Source: Candidatus Zixiibacteriota bacterium (GTDB lineage Bacteria > Zixibacteria > MSB-5A5 > GN15 > PGXB01). Taken from it: 24,590 nt of DNA. Both the position numbers and the translations under genes were made by a program. Positions within the stretch are counted from its first letter, which is position 1, and each line of letters opens with the position of its first letter. Location of the stretch: NCBI GenBank assembly GCA_900498245.1, contig LS998015.1, positions 3,307,806-3,332,395 on the forward strand. Reading direction: 5' to 3'. Below, piece after piece: positions 22,147 through 24,590 of the stretch. Below the pieces are notes generated by a model. That model saw nothing but the letters and a program-made list of their open reading frames with translations. It did no database searches and had not been told where the DNA came from.

Positions 22147-23195
22147 CCGATCAGCTCCCATGATACCGGCGTCCCTTTGGCGACATCGCGGCTCACCCGC
22201 TCGCCCAGCACCACATCATAATATTTGGGCGATAAACCGTACCCCGGGCGGATATCGCGAAGATTCTCGGTCGTGAACATTTCTCCCGCCTTCATATCGG
22301 CCCCGACATACAGGGAACGGCGGAATTGAAGCGATTTCTTTTCCTTCTCCGAGGTTCCGTAACTGATTTTCCCCAGGGCCTGAAAAGCCCGTCCGGTCTC
22401 TTCGACCAACATCTTCATTTCCTCCGGTTCCAAAGAGAAAGCCGCATCGACTCCCCCTTCGGCGCGCGAGAGAGTGAAATGCTTCTCGATAACCGCCGCC
22501 CCGAAAGCGACACCGGCGACCGCCGCGCCGATTCCGAGCGTATGATCGGACAGGCCGACCGGAAGATCGAACAGATCGCGTAGATGCGGGATGGTTCGCA
22601 AGTTGCTGTTTTCCGGCGTAGCCGGGTAACTGCTCGTGCATTTCAAAAGAATTATATCGTGGCAGCCGTTTTCGCGGGCCGTCCGGATGGTTTCCTCAAG
22701 ATCGCCGATCCCGGCCATCCCGGTCGAAATAATCATCGGCTTACCGGTGGCGGCCACCCGCCGGATCAAAGGGAGATCGGTATTCTCAAACGAGGCAATC
22801 TTATAGCAGGGGACATCGAGCGTCTCCAGAAAATCAACGGCCGTAAGATCAAAGGGGGTACTGAACCCAATCAAACCGAGTTCCCGGCAGCGGTCCAAAA
22901 TCGGCCGGTGCCATTCCCACGGCGTGTGCGCCTCATCATACAACTGATAAAGCGATTTCCCTTTCCACAAACTTGTTTCATCGCCAATGTGGAATTCTCC
23001 GCGATTGATATCGAGAGTCATGGTCTCGGCGGTATAAGTTTGAATTTTGAGGCCGTGCGCTCCGGCTTTAGCCGCCGCCTCGACTATGGCGAGCGCCCGC
23101 TCCAGCGATTGGTTGTGGTTCCCCGACATCTCGGCGACAATGAAGGGCGGTTTCCCCTCGCCGATAAGTCTTGCCCCGATCATTATATCTTTCAT
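22143..23195 (-). CDS. pseI: Pseudaminic acid synthase
   Basis: A 350-residue NeuB-family synthase that condenses phosphoenolpyruvate with the 6-deoxy-diacetamido-altrose (or an acyl variant) to give pseudaminic acid. TIM-barrel motifs: FIVAEMSGNHNQSLE (18-32, metal/PEP site), GLKIQTYTAETMTLD (48-62), TPWEWH (91-96, characteristic of PseI compared with NeuB or LegI), FSTPFDLTAVDFLE, YKIASFE, ISTGMA, GLSDHTLG (H218) and IEKHFTLSR (H239). A C-terminal SAF/antifreeze-like domain (RRSLYVGADMKAGEMFTTENLRDIRPG) follows from about 292. AGGAGG lies 9 nt before the ATG at 23195, one base after the preceding stop codon. Length and motifs fit an active enzyme. Confidence 0.93.
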   Translation of the reverse strand: MKDIMIGARLIGEGKPPFIVAEMSGNHNQSLERALAIVEAAAKAGAHGLKIQTYTAETMTLDINRGEFHIGDETSLWKGKSLYQLYDEAHTPWEWHRPILDRCRELGLIGFSTPFDLTAVDFLETLDVPCYKIASFENTDLPLIRRVAATGKPMIISTGMAGIGDLEETIRTARENGCHDIILLKCTSSYPATPENSNLRTIPHLRDLFDLPVGLSDHTLGIGAAVAGVAFGAAVIEKHFTLSRAEGGVDAAFSLEPEEMKMLVEETGRAFQALGKISYGTSEKEKKSLQFRRSLYVGADMKAGEMFTTENLRDIRPGYGLSPKYYDVVLGERVSRDVAKGTPVSWELIG

Positions 23196-23196
23196 G

Positions 23197-23787
23197 TTAC
23201 CTGACCTCCTGAATCGCCGGAACACCTTTCCCGATAAGGTCGGCCACCGGGGTATCCCATCCTTTAGTGAGCAAATGCTCCACTCTTTCGCGATCTTTGA
23301 GGCGACGATATGTCCCGCCCGCCGGTTGCGGGAACGATGTGGCCCTCCCGCTTCGTATTTCCGGCCAGACTTTCATGAACAAAGCTTCAATTGCGACAGT
23401 CAATCGTTTGTAACTGGTTCGAAGGGTATCATCCGGGCCGCATTCGATTTCCTCTTGGTACAAAATTTCCCCGGTATCGAGTCCGGCATCGATATAATGA
23501 ATCGTGACCCCTTTGGGTGTGTTGTCAACAAAACTCCAGAGATTCGGATCGGCGCCCCGGTTCCAGGGCAGATACGATATGTGCAGATTGATAATTCTTT
23601 TCGGGAAGCGGTTCAAAAGATCTTTTTTAAGAATATGGCGATAACCGTAACTGATTAGAAAATCTTTGCTATCAAGAATCTCCGCGCCCGCTTGAAGCGG
23701 CGCGTCGGTGAAAGTGACTTCCTCGCCGCGAGATTTCAAATATGCGGCGATGTTCTCGCGATATGGCCCAAGAAAGAGGACTCTCAT
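23197..23787 (-). CDS. Sugar N-formyltransferase in the pseudaminic-acid operon
   Basis: A 196-residue protein with the N10-formyl-tetrahydrofolate-dependent formyltransferase fold. The catalytic triad is visible: N67 and H69 in INLHISYLPWNRGADP and D104 in AGLDTGEIL, the same N-x-H ... D layout as PurN and Fmt. At 196 residues it is shorter than Fmt (about 310) and has no tRNA-binding domain, so it should act on a small amine, here most likely an amino sugar. It is placed between PseG and PseI; its start overlaps the PseG stop (ATGA) and its stop lies one base before the PseI ATG. Formylation of the pseudaminic-acid precursor or product is inferred from context. Confidence 0.85.
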   Translation of the reverse strand: MRVLFLGPYRENIAAYLKSRGEEVTFTDAPLQAGAEILDSKDFLISYGYRHILKKDLLNRFPKRIINLHISYLPWNRGADPNLWSFVDNTPKGVTIHYIDAGLDTGEILYQEEIECGPDDTLRTSYKRLTVAIEALFMKVWPEIRSGRATSFPQPAGGTYRRLKDRERVEHLLTKGWDTPVADLIGKGVPAIQEVR

Positions 23788-24590
23788 GCCGTAACTCCGG
23801 CTTTAACTGTTTTATAAATCGCCCGGCTGACCCGATCTGTCCCCAGACCGTCACACATTTCCCTTGCCTTGCGTTTCATTTCAGAAAGGAGCGACGGTTG
23901 TTCAATAAGACTTCGGAACGCTTCGCCGATCCGCTCCGAGGAAACTTCTTCGGCTCTGCCAAGATAAATTCCGACCCCGGCCGTGTGGCAAGATTCCGCT
24001 ATCGGGATCTGATTTTCCGCCACCGCGATAATCACGGACGGCAAGCCCAGACAGCACCGCTCCCAGGTGGTGGTGCCACCCGCCCCGATCGCGATATCGG
24101 CTTTTGCCATCAACTCCGCCATATTATCGATCTGACAGTGAAGCGTGGCGCCCGCGATCGATGGCACCATTTCCCCGATTTTATCTTTGTTCCGGTTGGC
24201 CGAACCTATGACAATATCAATCACCATATCTTTTATCTGCAAATTCCCGATCGCCCCGAGCGCTTTCATGGTTTCATTATTCGGATCGATCCCGCCGAAG
24301 AAAACAAATATGCGCTGAACATTGTCATTGTTGCTCACCATATTTTTCCTGGCAACTGCAAATTCCTGTCGAAGAAGGGCATATTGCGGTCCATAAAGAG
24401 CCGCGCATCCGTCGGGCAAAAGCATTTCATAGCGTCCGGCCGGATTGTCATGATAATTCTGATCCAGAAAGATATCGCAATCATGATGGCGGTTGGCCAG
24501 ATCGTCGATAACCATGATATGCCCGGCGTATGGCCGCATCCGTTCTTCCCAGCGGGCATCCAGAGCATAATGATCGACCACCAGCAAATC
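23784..24590 (-). CDS. pseG: UDP-2,4-diacetamido-2,4,6-trideoxy-altropyranose hydrolase (PseG), N-terminus outside the window
   Basis: PseG removes UDP before PseI acts. The visible 268 residues run to the normal C-terminus; the N-terminal region with the catalytic GxGHxxR histidine lies beyond the right edge. GT-B family motifs seen: DHYALDARWE, VIDDLANRHHDCDIFLDQNY, LYGPQYALLRQEF, FVFFGGIDPNNETMKAL and AKADIAIGAGGTTTWERCCLGLPS with the PseG-typical GAGG.T.WERC. The reading frame continues through the last base (24590), so the TTG at 24587 is not the real start. Its stop overlaps the start of the formyltransferase. PseB, PseC, PseF and any PseH are expected upstream, outside the window. Confidence 0.92.
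   Translation of the reverse strand, partial: DLLVVDHYALDARWEERMRPYAGHIMVIDDLANRHHDCDIFLDQNYHDNPAGRYEMLLPDGCAALYGPQYALLRQEFAVARKNMVSNNDNVQRIFVFFGGIDPNNETMKALGAIGNLQIKDMVIDIVIGSANRNKDKIGEMVPSIAGATLHCQIDNMAELMAKADIAIGAGGTTTWERCCLGLPSVIIAVAENQIPIAESCHTAGVGIYLGRAEEVSSERIGEAFRSLIEQPSLLSEMKRKAREMCDGLGTDRVSRAIYKTVKAGVTA

Noticed and set aside
22584-23658. Two plus-strand frames of about 200 codons opposite pseI and the formyltransferase
   Set aside because: Antisense to genes with full catalytic motifs; no ribosome site or domain.
1-24590. CRISPR arrays, tRNA/rRNA genes, insertion sequences, prophage or defence genes
   Set aside because: No regularly spaced repeats, no transposase or integrase motifs and no RNA-gene signatures were seen on reading both strands.

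Overview
The window looks like part of a Gram-negative bacterial chromosome. It carries outer-membrane proteins (a FadL-type barrel, an OPX/SLBB exporter), lipoprotein signals, a bacillithiol-type deacetylase and a Wzx/Wzy surface-polysaccharide operon with pseudaminic-acid genes. Bacillithiol genes plus multi-SLBB exporters would fit the FCB superphylum or a candidate phylum such as Zixibacteria. That placement is an inference from gene content only. No rRNA, tRNA, CRISPR array, insertion sequence or phage gene was seen.

Layout. (1) 1-1228, minus strand: the N-terminal part of a HisC-like aminotransferase behind a PHP-domain phosphoesterase. (2) 1484-3817, minus: a 777-residue polysaccharide export protein with about six SLBB repeats. 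(3) 4099-4578, plus: greA, facing a 58-residue zinc-binding protein across a shared terminator. (4) 5135-6449, minus: bshB1 and a DinB-fold protein, a likely bacillithiol pair. (5) 6515-9166, minus: a FadL-type porin and an esterase-family lipoprotein whose nucleophile serine is replaced by glutamate. (6) 9462-13663, minus: a secreted metzincin-like metalloprotease followed by a zinc/manganese ABC importer (znuA-znuC-znuB type). (7) 13728-14588, plus: a TPR lipoprotein. (8) 14589-15680, minus: a Wzz-type chain-length regulator. (9) 15869-24590, minus: eight tightly coupled genes, read in transcription order as PseG (cut by the window end), an N-formyltransferase, PseI, a Wzx flippase, a capsule-type glycosyltransferase, a Wzy polymerase and two glycosyltransferases.

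How it fits together. The operon at the right probably makes an oligosaccharide carrying a formylated pseudaminic acid, flips it (Wzx) and polymerises it (Wzy). The Wzz protein would set chain length and the large OPX protein would export the chain. The metal importer sits directly behind a secreted zinc protease. The deacetylase and DinB protein suggest thiol-based detoxification.

Most notable regulatory signals: two well-formed sigma-54 (-24/-12) promoters sharing the core TTCCGGCAC-N5-TTGC, one in front of the OPX exporter and one in front of the PHP gene, each with an inverted repeat upstream that could bind an activator. There are also two genes (greA and the TPR lipoprotein) whose TATAAT box lies only 8-9 nt before the ATG and which lack a Shine-Dalgarno, implying leaderless or near-leaderless mRNAs. 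Base composition within the polysaccharide operon is mosaic, pointing to exchange of its wzx, wzy and one glycosyltransferase gene.
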